Shown: positions 28,978-39,285 of the stretch, piece after piece
Layout: each line of letters opens with the position of its first letter
How positions within the stretch are numbered: position 1 is the stretch's first letter
NCBI GenBank assembly: GCA_963828625.1
Contig: CAWHEX010000010.1
Span: 248,001-312,000, forward strand
Direction: 5' to 3'
Length of the DNA: 64,000 nt
From: PALSA-894 sp963828625
GTDB taxonomy: Bacteria > Pseudomonadota > Alphaproteobacteria > Rhizobiales > Xanthobacteraceae
Notes under the pieces: model-generated
Database searches by the model: none
The model's input: only the letters and a program-made list of their open reading frames with translations
What the model was told of the DNA's origin: nothing
Position numbers and translations under genes: made by a program

Positions 28978-30120
28978 ATGACCGAGATCGTATTTGATGT
29001 TCGCATCGCATTTGGCGGTTTCGACCTCCTGATCGATCATCGCATGCCCGTTGAGGGCATCATCGGTTTGTTCGGGCCGAGCGGATGCGGGAAGAGCACC
29101 CTGCTCCGGATCATTTCGCGGCCTTGAGCGCAATGCTCAGGGGCAGATTCGATTTGATGACGAAATATGGCAGAACTTTCGCGCGGAATTTTTGTGCCGC
29201 CGCACAAACGCGGCATTGGCTATGTCTTCCAGGACGTGCGCCTCTTTTCACACCTGACTGTCGCTAGAAATCTCCGCTACGCTGAGAAGCGATCGCGTAG
29301 CGTCGATAGCAAGATCGATATTGAAGGCGTTGTGGCGGCGCTTGATCTCGCCCCGTTGATGACCCGCCGCCCCTCATCGCTTTCCGGTGGCGAGCGCCAG
29401 CGCGTGGCCATCGGGCGAACGCTGTTGACCCGGCCGCGCCTACTCCTGATGGACGAGCCGCTTGCAGCACTCGACATCAAACGAAAGGCGGAGATTTTGC
29501 CGTATATCGAGCGGCTGCCCCAAGTGTTTCAGATACCAATCATCTATGTCACGCACTCGATCGATGAGGTCGCGCGCCTTGCCGAGCGCATGCTCGTCCT
29601 CGCCAACGGTCGCAAGGTTACTTATGGGCCGGTCGCGGAGGCACTTGAACGTCTGGATTTGCAGCCGATCGGGGGACGATTCGAAGCCGGCGTGGTCCTG
29701 ACTGCGCGCGTGATCAAACACGACCCGACATATCGGCTGACACATCTCGATCATCACGGAAAAGAGATTGTCATGCCGATGGTCGGTGTCGCGATCGGCA
29801 GCGACGTCCGCCTGAGAATTCGTGCCCGCGACGTTGCGCTGGCAACGAAGGCTCCTGAAGGCATCAGTATTCGCAATGTCTTGGCCGGGACCGTAACCGA
29901 GATCGTCGAGGAGCCGGACACCGCGTTCGCCGAAACGCTGGTAGACATTGGCGGAGCCAAGATACGGGCCCGCGTTACGCGATCTGCTATCGCGGCGCTC
30001 GCTCTGACGCCCGGGACATCAGTCTTCGTACTGTTCAAATCGATCGCATTCGACCGCCGGGCGATTGGGCATCGCGGCACGGAGCCGCAAGACACTGCGG
30101 ACACGGATGCTCTGATATAA
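28978..30120 (+). CDS. modC: molybdate ABC transporter ATPase ModC, frame broken twice
   Basis: Walker A GPSGCGKSTLL is followed by a break near 29119 (one extra base before GLERNAQGQIRF) and another near 29175-29185 (one base short before RGIFVPPHKRGIGYVFQD). After that the frame is clean: LSGGERQRVAIGR signature, LLLMDEP Walker B, THS switch His, and a C-terminal molybdate-binding/TOBE region to residue about 380. The two breaks cancel in length. As written only a 44-residue stub could be made from the true start. Confidence 0.85.
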
Positions 30121-30129
30121 CATGGTCGC

Positions 30130-30937
30130 ATGTTCCCGCCCGCACGCATCGTCTGCCTGACCGAGGAGACGGTCGAGACGCTCTATCTCCTCGGGGAGGA
30201 GCGAGCGCATCGTCGGCGTGTCGGGCTATGCGGTGCGCCCGGCCCACGTGCGGCGCGAGAAGCCGCGCGTTTCGGCGTTCATCTCGGCGGATTTCGAGAA
30301 GATCATCGCGCTCAAGCCCGATCTGGTGCTGACGTTCTCGGACCTGCAGGCCGACATCGCGGCCGAACTGATCCGCCGCAATATCGCGGTGCATGCGTTC
30401 AACCAGCGCGACGTCGCGGGGATTTTCGACATGATCCGCACGCTCGGCGCGTTGGTCGGCGCGACCGAGAAGGCCGAGGAGCTCGCCGTCTCGCTGGAAG
30501 ACCGGCTCGATGCGGCACGCGAGCAGGCGGCGGCGTTGCCGCACCGTCCCCGCGTCTATTTCGAGGAGTGGGACGAGCCGATGATCTCCGGCATCCAATG
30601 GGTGTCGGAGCTGATCGAGACTGCGGGCGGCATCGAGGCGTTTCCGGCGCTCGCCGGAAACAAGAGCGCGAAGGACCGCATCGTGACCGCCGATCAGGTG
30701 ATCGCGGCGGCGCCGGACATCATCGTCGGCTCGTGGTGCGGCAAGAAATTCGTACCCGCGAAGGTGACGGCGCGGCCGGGCTTCGGAGCGATCCCCGCCG
30801 TGCGCGACGGCGCGCTGCACGAGATCAAGTCCGCGCTGATCCTCCAGCCGGGACCCGCCGCACTGACCGACGGGCTCGATCAGTTGGTGCGCATCGTCGG
30901 CGACTGGGCGAGCCGCGTCAGCAAGGCGGTCAGGTAG
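30130..30937 (+). CDS. BtuF-like cobalamin/corrinoid-binding protein without signal peptide, one frame break
   Basis: It begins MFPPARIVCLTEETVETLYLLGE. After a break near 30202 (one extra base) it continues RIVGVSGYAVRP, then a type III solute-binding fold: LKPDLVLTFSDLQADIAAEL, YFEEWDEPMISGIQWVSELI. Repaired length is 268 aa. No export signal is seen, which is usual for this soluble branch. Its last 58 bp overlap the 3' end of the opposite-strand binding-protein gene. Confidence 0.82.
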
Positions 30938-31722
30938 TCGAGCGCGGCGATCAGCGCGGGGCCGCCGCACAGCGTGTAGCGCGTCGGCAGGATGATGCGG
31001 CGATCCAGCGGATAGAGCGCGTTCAGCGCCGGATGAGTCAGATTGTAACTGCCCTGATCCGCCGCCTCGCCCGGCATGTTGTTCAACGCGATCACGTCCG
31101 GATGCAGCGCGAGCAGCCGTTCAAGCTGCACGTAGCCGCCGTAGCCGGGCGGCGCGCCCGCGGGCGGCGTCAGCCCGGCCTCGACGAGCAGCGCCGCCGC
31201 GAGGCTGCGCGCGCCGGCCGTATAGCCGCCGCGATTAACCAGCAGCGCAGTGCGAAACGGCGGCTTCGGCGCCGCATGCAGCCGCGCGCGCGCCGCGTCG
31301 ATATCGGCGACCAGTTTGTCGCCGCGCTCCGGATGGCCGAGCACGGCCGCGACCTCGCGAACCTGCCGCCGCGCGGTGTCGAGGTCGGCGATCAGCGTGA
31401 TCTCGTGCAGGCGCAGGCCCTGCGAGCGCAGGATGTGCTTGGTCACCGGCCGGTCGCTGTCGCCGATGATCACGAGGTCGGGTCCGAGCGCGATGGATGA
31501 CTCCGCCTGCCATTGCAGGCGCGGATACGGGCGCGCCTTCTCGGCCATCACGGACGAGCCGGCGTCCGCCGCGTAAGGCGAAAGGCCCGCGATCTGCCCG
31601 GGGTCCGCCAGCGCCAGCACGAGCTGGTCGGCGCACATGTTGAACGACACGACGCGGCGCGGCGCGTCGGCAAGGGCCGGCGCGATTCCCAGCAGGGTCA
31701 GCATGAAAGCGAGCAGGCGCAT
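30880..31722 (-). CDS. periplasmic substrate-binding protein of a FecCD-type ABC transporter
   Basis: 280 aa. A signal peptide (LLAFMLTLLGIAPALADA) precedes a helical-backbone binding fold: RRVVSFNMCADQLVLAL, ALGPDLVIIGDSDRPVTKHIL, GYGGYVQLERLLALHPDVIALNN. The family carries cobalamin, haem or ferric siderophores. It is divergent from the permease gene, 52 bp away, and overlaps the 30130 gene by 58 bp tail to tail. Confidence 0.87.
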   Translation of the reverse strand: MRLLAFMLTLLGIAPALADAPRRVVSFNMCADQLVLALADPGQIAGLSPYAADAGSSVMAEKARPYPRLQWQAESSIALGPDLVIIGDSDRPVTKHILRSQGLRLHEITLIADLDTARRQVREVAAVLGHPERGDKLVADIDAARARLHAAPKPPFRTALLVNRGGYTAGARSLAAALLVEAGLTPPAGAPPGYGGYVQLERLLALHPDVIALNNMPGEAADQGSYNLTHPALNALYPLDRRIILPTRYTLCGGPALIAALDYLTALLTRLAQSPTMRTN

Positions 31723-31774
31723 GCCGCATTGGTATCCCATTGGAGCGCGCGCCGGGAGCCTGTAGGAAAGGCGC

Positions 31775-32781
31775 GTGAAACGCACGGGTTTTCGTATCGA
31801 GCTGGCACTGGCGGCGCTGATCGTGGCGCTCGCGATCCTGTCGCTCATGGTCGGGCCCGCGGGCCTCTCGCCGCGCGCGGCCATTGCCGGGCTGTTCTCG
31901 GGCGACGGGCCGGCCGGCATCATCGTGCGCGAGATCCGCCTGCCGCGCACGCTGCTTGCCGCGCTGATCGGCGCGACGCTCGGCCTTTCCGGCGCGGCGC
32001 TGCAGGGCTTGCTGCGCAACCCGCTCGCCGAGCCTGCGCTGTTCGGCGCGCCGCAGGCAGCGGCGGCGGCGGCAGCGCTGGTGATCGCGTTCGGCTTCGC
32101 GCCGGTGACATCGTTCGCCGTGCCGGTCGCGGGCATTCTCGGCGCGACGATCTCGATTGCGGGGCTGGTCGCCATCGCGGGCCGGCGCGCGAGCCTGACC
32201 GTGACGCTGCTCGCGGGCCTCGCGCTTGCGAGCTTCGCGGGCGCCGCGACGGCGCTGATCCTCAATCTCGCGCCGAATCCCGTTCATCGCGCTCGAAATC
32301 GCGTTCTGGCTGCTCGGCTCGCTGGAGGATCGCTCGGTCGATCATCTCACCATCGCGGCGCCGTTCATGGTGGCGAGCTGGGTCGTGCTTGCCGTCAATG
32401 CGCGCGCGTTCCGCGCGCTTCACGCTCGGCGAGGATGCCGCCGCCTCGCTCGGCGTCGACATCAATCGCACGCGCATGATGGTGGTCGTCGGTGTCGCGC
32501 TCGGCGTCGGTGCTGCTGTTGCTGTTGCTGGTGCTGTCGGCTTCGTCGGACTGGTCGCGCCGCATCTGGTGCGCCGCGCGGTCGGTTCCGATCCGGCGCG
32601 CGTGATGCTGCCGGCCGCGCTCGCGGGTGCCGCGCTGGTGCTCACCGCCGATATCGCGATCCGGCTCGGGCCTTCGGCGGTCGAGATCAAGCTCGGCGTC
32701 GTGACGGCGCTGATCGGCGTGCCGATGTTTCTGTCGATGATCTTCCGCGAGCGACGCCTGCTCGAAGGAGCGCCGTCATGA
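31775..32781 (+). CDS. FecCD-family ABC permease, two frame breaks
   Basis: Ten-helix permease: REIRLPRTLLAALIGATLGLSGAALQGLLRNPLAEP is the family hallmark, GFVGLVAPHLVRRAVGSDPARVMLPAAL is the cytoplasmic gate, and a late helix has VKL-type LGVVTALIGVPMFLSMI. Frames change near 32282 and 32418. One base removed at each gives NPFIALEIAFWLLGSLEDRS and RAFTLGEDAAASLGVD, 334 aa. It overlaps the ATPase start by 4 bp. Confidence 0.9.
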
Positions 32782-33549
32782 GCGCGCTGAACGCCAGCAA
32801 CGTCACGGTCCGGCTCGGCGGCACGACCATCGTCGACAACGCAAGCCTTGCGCTACGCGGCGGCGAATTCGTCGCGCTGGTCGGTCCGAACGGCGCCGGA
32901 AAAACCACGCTGATCCGCGCACTTGCGGGCCTCGTGCCCGCGGAGGGCGCGATCACGCTCGGCGGCACGCCGCTCGCCGCCATGAAACCGCACGAAAGGG
33001 CGCGCGCCGTCGCCTATCTGCCGCAGGGCCATGTGTTTCACTGGCCGATGAGTGTCGAAGTCGATCGTGATGCTCGGCCGCGCACCGCACGGCGACCCGT
33101 TTTCGGCCACCACGGCGGACGACCGGACAGCCGTCGAGCACGCACTCGCCACAACCGAGACGCAGGTATTCGCGCAGCGCGCCGTGACGACACTCTCGGG
33201 CGGTGAGAAGGCGCGCGTCGCGCTCGCGCGTGCGCTCGCCACGCAGGCGGGCGTGCTGCTCGCCGACGAGCCCACCGCCTCGCTCGACCCGCGCCACCAG
33301 CTCGTCGTGATGGAACTGCTGCGCTCTGCGGCCCGCAGCGGCAACGCGATCCTTGCCATCGTGCACGATCTCACGCTCGCGGCGCGCTTCGCGGATCGCG
33401 TGCTGGTGATGGACCGCGGCCGGATCGTCGCGGACGGCCCGCCCGACGTGGCGCTTGCGCCGGAGCGGCTTGCAGCGGTGTTCGGCATCGAGGCCGCAAC
33501 CGTCGAGGTCGGCGGCAAGCGTGTACCGATCGCGGGCCGCGCGTTGTAA
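32778..33549 (+). CDS. FecE/BtuD-type ABC ATPase, one frame break
   Basis: Walker A GPNGAGKTTLIRAL, Q-loop AYLPQGHVFHWPMSV, signature LSGGEKARVALARAL, Walker B VLLADEP, switch VHD. The frame breaks at about 33060; removing one base restores MSVESIVMLGRAPHGD and gives 256 aa. With the permease and one of the two binding proteins it would form a cobalamin, haem or siderophore importer. Confidence 0.9.
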
Positions 33550-33558
33550 GGTTCGCCC

Positions 33559-34860
33559 ATGACGTTCGATCTGATTGTCCGCAATGCCACCCTGCCCGAT
33601 GGCCGTTGCGGCCTCGATATCGCGATCGCCGGCGGCAAGATCGCCGCCGTCCAGCGCGCCATCACCGGCGCGGCGGCGCGCGAAATCGATGCGCGCGGCC
33701 AGCTCGTCTCGCCGCCATTCGTCGACATCCATTTCCACATGGACGCGACGCTGTCGCTCGGGCTTCCGCGCCTCAACCAGTCCGGCACGCTGCTCGAAGG
33801 CATCGCGCTGTGGGGCGAGTTGAAGCCGCTGCTGACGCCGGAGGCGGTCGCCGAGCGTGCGTTGCGTTATTGCGATCTCGCGGTGTCTCAGGGCCTGCTC
33901 GCGATCCGCAGTCACGTGGATATCTGCGATGACCGGCTCACAGCGGTCGATGCGCTGCTCGACGTGAAGCAAAGGATCGCGCCTTACATCGACCTGCAGC
34001 TCGTCGCGTTCCCGCAGGACGGCTATTTCCGCTCGCCCAGCGCGGCAAAGAATCTCGAACGCGCGCTCGACAAGGGCGTCGATATCGTCGGCGGCATTCC
34101 GCATTTCGAGCGCACGATGGAGGACGGCGCACGCTCGATCGAGGTGCTGTGCGACATCGCCGCCGAGCGCGGCCTGATGGTCGACATGCATTGCGACGAG
34201 ACCGACGACCCGCTGTCGCGCCACATCGAGACGCTCGCGGCCGAAACGCACCGGCTCGGGCTGCACGGCCGCGTCACCGGCTCGCACCTCACCTCGATGC
34301 ACAGCATGGACAACTATTACGTCTCGAAGCTGCTGCCGCTGATGGCCGAGGCGCAGGTGCATGCGGTCGCCAATCCGCTGATCAACATCGTGCTGCAGGG
34401 CCGTCACGACACTTACCCGAAGCGACGCGGCCAGACGCGCGTGCCGGAGATGCGCAGCGCCGGCATCAACGTGGCGTTCGGCCACGACTGCGTGATGGAC
34501 CCGTGGTACTCGCTCGGCTCCGGCGACATGCTCGATGTCGCGCACATGGCGCTGCATGTCGGGCAGATGACCTCGCGCGAGGCGATGCGCTACTGCTTCG
34601 ACGCAGTAACGACGAATGCCGCGAAGATCATGGGGCTGGAAGGCTACGGCCTCGATGTCGGCTGCAACGGCGATCTCGTGGTGCTGCAGGCCGCGGATCC
34701 GATCGAGGCGATCCGGCTGAAGGCGCGGCGCCTGTTCGTCGTGCGCCGCGGCAAGGTGATCGCCGAGAGTGCGCGGGCTATAACGAAGCTCGATCTGCCG
34801 GGCCGGCCTGCCGAGGTCGATCCGGCGACCTATGCGCCGAGAACGGACGCCTCATCCTGA
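33559..34860 (+). CDS. cytosine deaminase-like (CodA) amidohydrolase
   Basis: 433 aa, co-linear with E. coli CodA: metal site HFHMD at about 57, FPQDG, HCDETDD at about 212, SHLTSMHS, ANPLINIVLQGRHDTYPKRRG and FGHDCVMDPWYSLG. CodA hydrolyses cytosine to uracil and ammonia. The residue after the catalytic Asp is Cys (HDCV), where CodA has Asp314 (HDDV). That position shapes substrate choice, so the true substrate may be another cyclic amidine. It follows the ABC ATPase by 9 bp. Confidence 0.82.
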   Translation: MTFDLIVRNATLPDGRCGLDIAIAGGKIAAVQRAITGAAAREIDARGQLVSPPFVDIHFHMDATLSLGLPRLNQSGTLLEGIALWGELKPLLTPEAVAERALRYCDLAVSQGLLAIRSHVDICDDRLTAVDALLDVKQRIAPYIDLQLVAFPQDGYFRSPSAAKNLERALDKGVDIVGGIPHFERTMEDGARSIEVLCDIAAERGLMVDMHCDETDDPLSRHIETLAAETHRLGLHGRVTGSHLTSMHSMDNYYVSKLLPLMAEAQVHAVANPLINIVLQGRHDTYPKRRGQTRVPEMRSAGINVAFGHDCVMDPWYSLGSGDMLDVAHMALHVGQMTSREAMRYCFDAVTTNAAKIMGLEGYGLDVGCNGDLVVLQAADPIEAIRLKARRLFVVRRGKVIAESARAITKLDLPGRPAEVDPATYAPRTDASS

Positions 34861-35784
34861 GGGCTGGGTGCGCTTGTGCGCGGCGAGCGCGGCGAGGCGC
34901 TGGTCGCGCCAGCGGGTGAGCTCGGCAAGCTGCTCGGGCGTCGCCTGCTTGCCCCACTCGCGCAGGATGCTCGCGATGTTCGCATCCTCGAACACGCCCA
35001 CGTCCGCGGGTTTCGACTGCAGGCGCTTGTAGAAGCCGGTGTAGCGCGCGCAGTAGTCCGCGATGCCGCCGGGCGCGTTCAACTCGATGGTGGCGAACGG
35101 CCCCATGAACGACCAGCGCAGGCCGAGGCCGTCCTTGATGGTCTTGTCGAGGTCCTGCGGCGACACGTAGCCCTCGCCGACCAGCCGGAAGGCTTCGGCA
35201 AGCAGCGCGCCTTGCAGGCGGTTGAGGACGAAGCCCTCGATCTCGCGCCTCACAACGATCGGTACCTGCTTGACCGATTCATAGACCTGCTTGGCGCGCG
35301 CGATCGTTTCAGGCGCGGTCCACGGTGCGCCGACCAATTCGACGATTTGCACCAGATGCGGCGGGTTCACGGGATGCGCCACGAGGCAGCGCGCGCGGCC
35401 GGCGAGGCTCTCGGTGAACAGGCTTGCGACAATTGCCGAGGTGGACGAGGCGAGGATCGCGTCGGGCGCGGCGAGCGCGTCGAGCTCGGCGAAGATCGCG
35501 CGTTTCGCCTCCACGGTCTCGGGCACGTTCTCCTGCACGTAGCTCGCGCCGTCGAGCGCGTCTGCCACGCTTTTTGCCGCGCGCACGCGCGTCGCGGAGC
35601 CTTTCGGATCGTCGACGAGCCCGTGCTTCGCGAGTTCGTTCAGCCCTTCGGCCACAAGGCCGAGCGCGTTGTCGGCGGCGCCTTCGACCGCGTCGTACAT
35701 CGCGGCCTCCCAGCCCGCGCGCGCGAAGACCATGGCCCAGGCGCGGCCGATCAGGCCCGATCCGATGATGGCGACGCGGGGCAT
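34852..35784 (-). CDS. 3-hydroxyacyl-CoA dehydrogenase family (lambda-crystallin/L-carnitine dehydrogenase-like)
   Basis: 310 aa. Rossmann motif IIGSGLIGRAWAMVFARAGW; then ASSTSAIVASLF and CLVAHPVNPPHLVQIVELVGAP with the catalytic His; then EIEGFVLNRLQGALLAEAFRLV and LGLRWSFMGPFATIEL. It oxidises a 3-hydroxy acid or acyl-CoA with NAD. It starts 10 bp downstream of the Liv ATPase stop, so it may be read from the Liv operon. It overlaps the amidohydrolase gene by 9 bp tail to tail. Confidence 0.88.
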   Translation of the reverse strand: MPRVAIIGSGLIGRAWAMVFARAGWEAAMYDAVEGAADNALGLVAEGLNELAKHGLVDDPKGSATRVRAAKSVADALDGASYVQENVPETVEAKRAIFAELDALAAPDAILASSTSAIVASLFTESLAGRARCLVAHPVNPPHLVQIVELVGAPWTAPETIARAKQVYESVKQVPIVVRREIEGFVLNRLQGALLAEAFRLVGEGYVSPQDLDKTIKDGLGLRWSFMGPFATIELNAPGGIADYCARYTGFYKRLQSKPADVGVFEDANIASILREWGKQATPEQLAELTRWRDQRLAALAAHKRTQPSG

Positions 35785-35794
35785 GGCTTCTCCT

Positions 35795-38328
35795 TTACAT
35801 CCACAATTTCTGGCGGCGCAGTTCGAGATCGTCGCGCAGCAGCTTCGACGCGCCGGTCCAGGTCACCGAGCCGCGCTCAAGGATCACGGTGCGGTCGGAG
35901 AGCGCAAGCGCGAGATCGAGATGATGATCGACGATGATCATCCCGATCTCGTAGCGCAGGCGATTGAACGCCTCGAACAGTTCCTCGGTGATCGCCGGCG
36001 AGAGGCCCTCGAACGGCTCGTCGAGCAGGAGAAGCCGCACGTCGCCCGCGAGCGCACGCGCAACCGCGACCATCTGCTGCTCGCCGCCCGACAGATAATC
36101 GGCCGGCGTGTACCAGCGCTGCGCGAGGCGCGGAAATACCCAGATGATGCGCTCGTCGTCCCAGTGCACACCCGCGCCGGTCTGACGTTTGAGACGGCCG
36201 AGCGCGAGGTTATCGGCGACCGACATGCCGGCGAACAGCCCCCTGCCCTGCGGCACATAGCCGATGCCGCGCCGCGCAATCTCGGCCGAAGTGTGCCGTG
36301 CGATCTCGGTGCCGCCGAGCGTGATCGAGCCGGTTTCCGGCGGCGCGATGCCGATCAGGCGTTTTCAGCAGCGTGGACTTGCCCGCGCCGTTGCGCCCGA
36401 GCAGCGCGACAATCTCGTTGTCCGAGACGTCGAACGACACCGCGTTGAGGATGTGGCTCTTGCCGTAGAAGGTATCGACCTTGTCGATGGCGAGCAGCGT
36501 CGCGGCTCCGGCGGCGGACGCGGGCGGCTCGGCGGTGACATGCGCGGTGCCGGAGCCGATGTAGATCTCGCGCACCTTCGCGTTGTTGCGCGCTTCGTCG
36601 ACGCTGCCGTGCACCAGCACGGCGCCTTCGTTCATCACGGTGACTTCGTCGGCGATCTGGAACACGCGGTCGATGTCGTGCTCGACCAGCAGTACGGGGA
36701 TCTGGTGCGAGAGCGTCTTCACCAGTGCGGCGACGCGCGTGCGCTCGGCGGCCGCCAGTCCCGCGAGCGGTTCGTCGAGCAGCAGGATGTGGGGCGCGGT
36801 CGCGAGCGCGAGCCCCATGTCGAGCAGGCGCTGGCCGCCATAGGAGAGCGAGGCGGCTTCCGCGCGCTCGATGCCGGTGAGGCCGAGATAGTGTCATGAA
36901 CGCCGTCGGTCTCGGCGTTCACCGTCGGCGAGCCCTTCGGCGGACGACCACCAGGCGAAGCGCTTGCGGACTGCGCGCCTGCACGGCGAGGCGCACGTTT
37001 TCCTCGACCGAGAGCCCGCCGAACAGGTTGGTGATCTGGAACGAGCGGCCGACGCCGGCACGCGTGATGTCCTCTGGCTTGAGGCCGACGACCGGCCGGC
37101 CCGCGACCGTGATGAAGCCGGTGTCAGGCGGAAACATGCCCGAAACGAGGTTGAACGCGGTGGTCTTGCCCGCGCCGTTCGGGCCGATCAGCGCATGCAG
37201 GGTCCGATCCCGCACCACGATGTCGGCGTTGGCGACCGCTCGGATGCCGCCGAAGCTTTTCGCAAGCTCGCGCGCGATCAGCACCGGCCCTTCGGGCGCC
37301 TTGCGGGCGGCGAGCGCATCGGGCAGGGGCGCATCCTTGGAAATCTCGCGCCCCGCCATCGCGGCGGATTCGATCTCGCGCTTGCGGAATGGGGCGAACA
37401 CCCGCTCGGCGACGCCGACGAGGCCGGTCGGCGAGAAGATGATGAAGCCGACGAACAGCAGGCCGAAATAGAGGAGCCAGTTCGCGGTCCAGATCGAGAG
37501 GAATTCGCGGAACAGGATGAAGAACAATGCGCCGAGCGCGGGCCCGAGAAACGAGCGCATTCCGCCGATCACCACCATCGCCAGAAGCTCGCCGGAGAAC
37601 TGCACCGAGATCGGCTCGGCGGAAGCGAAGCGATGGTTGAACACCGCGAGCGTGCCGGCGAGCGCCGTGATCGCGGCAGAGGCCGTGAACGCGAAGAGCT
37701 TGTAGCGGTCGGTCGGGTAACCGATGAAGCGCGCGCGCTGCTCGTTCTCGCGGATCGCGACCAGCACATGGCCGACAGGCGAACGGTGAAAGCGCCACAA
37801 CAGATAGACCGCCAAAAGCGCGAGCGCCGCGACGAGCGCGTAATAGATCCAGGGCCGCGCGAGATCGATGCCGAGCACGGTCGGGCGCACGACGCCGCCG
37901 AGCCCGCTTTCGCCGCCGGTCACCGCGGTCCAGCGGAACGCGATGGCGAACAGCATGGCTGAAAGCGCGAGCGTCAGTAGCGAGAAGTAGACGCCGCGGC
38001 GGCGCAGGATGAGAAAGCCCGCGAGCCATGCGAACACGGCGACCAGCGCGATCGCAAACAGCACCGGCACGACGATGTCGCCGGGAAACCAGTGGCGCTG
38101 CGACAGCGCCGCCGCATAGCCGGCAAGCCCAAAGAATGCGCCGTGGCCGAACGAGACGAGACCGGTGTGGCCGACCAGAATGTTCAGCCCCATGCAGGCG
38201 ATGGCGAAGATCACCACGTCGGTCGCGGTGGTGAGCGTCATGCCCACCAGGAGCATGACGAACGGAAGAAGCAGCAGTCCGACGGCGGCGACCAGCAGCG
38301 GCACATACTTCGCCTGCATCGCGTTCAT
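35795..38328 (-). CDS. LivM-LivG-LivF fusion: branched-chain-amino-acid-type ABC permease plus two ATPases, frame broken
   Basis: From ATG 38328 (overlapping the livH stop) come a LivM permease (about 1-310), then a first ATPase (GPNGAGKTTAFNLVSGMF; LLLDEPLAGL; LVEHDID), then after the linker AEPPASAAGAATL a second ATPase (GRNGAGKSTLL; LSGGEQQMVAVARAL; LLLDEPFEGLSP). No stop/start separates the three. Extra bases lie near 36960 and 36360. The stretch 36890-36930 holds further shifts around an in-frame TGA between LADVNAETD and YLGLTGIE. The ideal length is about 844 aa. Confidence 0.82.
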
Positions 38329-39200
38329 TCGAACTTCTCGATGCGCTCGCCGAACAGGCCGCGCGGACGGAACAGCAGCACCAGCACCATCAGCAGATAC
38401 ATCGAGGCTTCGCTGGCGGGCGGCAGGAAGTAGCTGGTGAGGCCCCTGACCACGCCGACCAACAGCGCAGCGGCGACCACGCCCCAGAACGAGCCGAGGC
38501 CGCCGATCACCACCACGACGAATGCGGCGGTGAGGATCTCGGCGCCCATCGCCGGATGGATGGTCACGATCGGTGCGAGCAGCACGCCGCACAGGCCCGC
38601 GAGGCCGACGCCAAGCGCCGCGATCGCCATCATGTAGGGCTCAAGCGAGATACCGAGCGCGCCGACCATTTCGGGGTTCTGCACACCGGCGCGCACCACG
38701 CGGCCGAACGGCGTGCGGTAGATCAGGAGCCAGATGAGCGTCACGGACACCACCGCGACGCTCAGCATCATCAGCCGGTAATAGGGATAGATGAAATCAC
38801 CGACGAATACTTGTCCGCGCAACGCCGACGGCATCGAGTGCGGCAGCGGTGACGCACCGAAGATCATGCGCAGCGCCTGCTCGGCAATCATCGCGAGGCC
38901 GAAGGTAAGCAGCAGCGAGAGGATCGGATCGGAGCGGTAGAAGCGGCGGAACATCAGCCGTTCGACCGCGATGCCGATCAGTCCGACCAGGACGGGCGCC
39001 GCCACGAAGCTGCCCGCGAAGCCGATGCGGTCATTGAGATAGACCGCGAGGTAGGCGCCGATCGCGTAGAACGCGCCGTGCGCCAGATTGACGATGCCGC
39101 CGAGCGAGAAGATCAGCGACAGGCCAAGCGCGATCAGCAGGTAGTAGACGCCGATGAGCAGGCCGTTGAGGACTTGCTCCAGGATGAAGATGAGTTGCAC
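38325..39200 (-). CDS. livH: branched-chain-amino-acid-type ABC permease LivH
   Basis: 291 aa, about eight helices. Typical blocks are LLIGVYYLLIALGLSLIFSLGGIVNLAHGAFYAIGAYLAV and GLGSFWGVVAAALLVGVVRGL. It starts 85 bp after the binding-protein stop, across the hairpin at 39244-39265, and its TGA overlaps the fusion gene's ATG by 4 bp. Confidence 0.93.
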   Translation of the reverse strand: MQLIFILEQVLNGLLIGVYYLLIALGLSLIFSLGGIVNLAHGAFYAIGAYLAVYLNDRIGFAGSFVAAPVLVGLIGIAVERLMFRRFYRSDPILSLLLTFGLAMIAEQALRMIFGASPLPHSMPSALRGQVFVGDFIYPYYRLMMLSVAVVSVTLIWLLIYRTPFGRVVRAGVQNPEMVGALGISLEPYMMAIAALGVGLAGLCGVLLAPIVTIHPAMGAEILTAAFVVVVIGGLGSFWGVVAAALLVGVVRGLTSYFLPPASEASMYLLMVLVLLFRPRGLFGERIEKFE

Positions 39201-39243
39201 GGTTGCTCCGAAGTGGCCCCTTCAACCCGCGCCAGCGCCGTAA

Positions 39244-39265
39244 CCCTCTCCCGCAGGGGAGAGGG
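39244..39265 (-). promoter_or_regulatory. intercistronic hairpin between binding protein and livH
   Basis: CCCTCTCCC / GGGAGAGGG with a 4-nt loop in the 85-bp gap. Such a stem after the binding-protein gene typically protects the upstream mRNA and lowers read-through into the permease genes. Confidence 0.6.
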
Positions 39266-39285
39266 CGCGTTTGCGGCGTCTTCAC

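Noticed and set aside
34852..34866. CTCATCCTGAGG at the amidohydrolase end as a copy of the 27227 repeat
   Set aside because: Only a 12-nt match to one arm, inside overlapping coding ends; too short to call.
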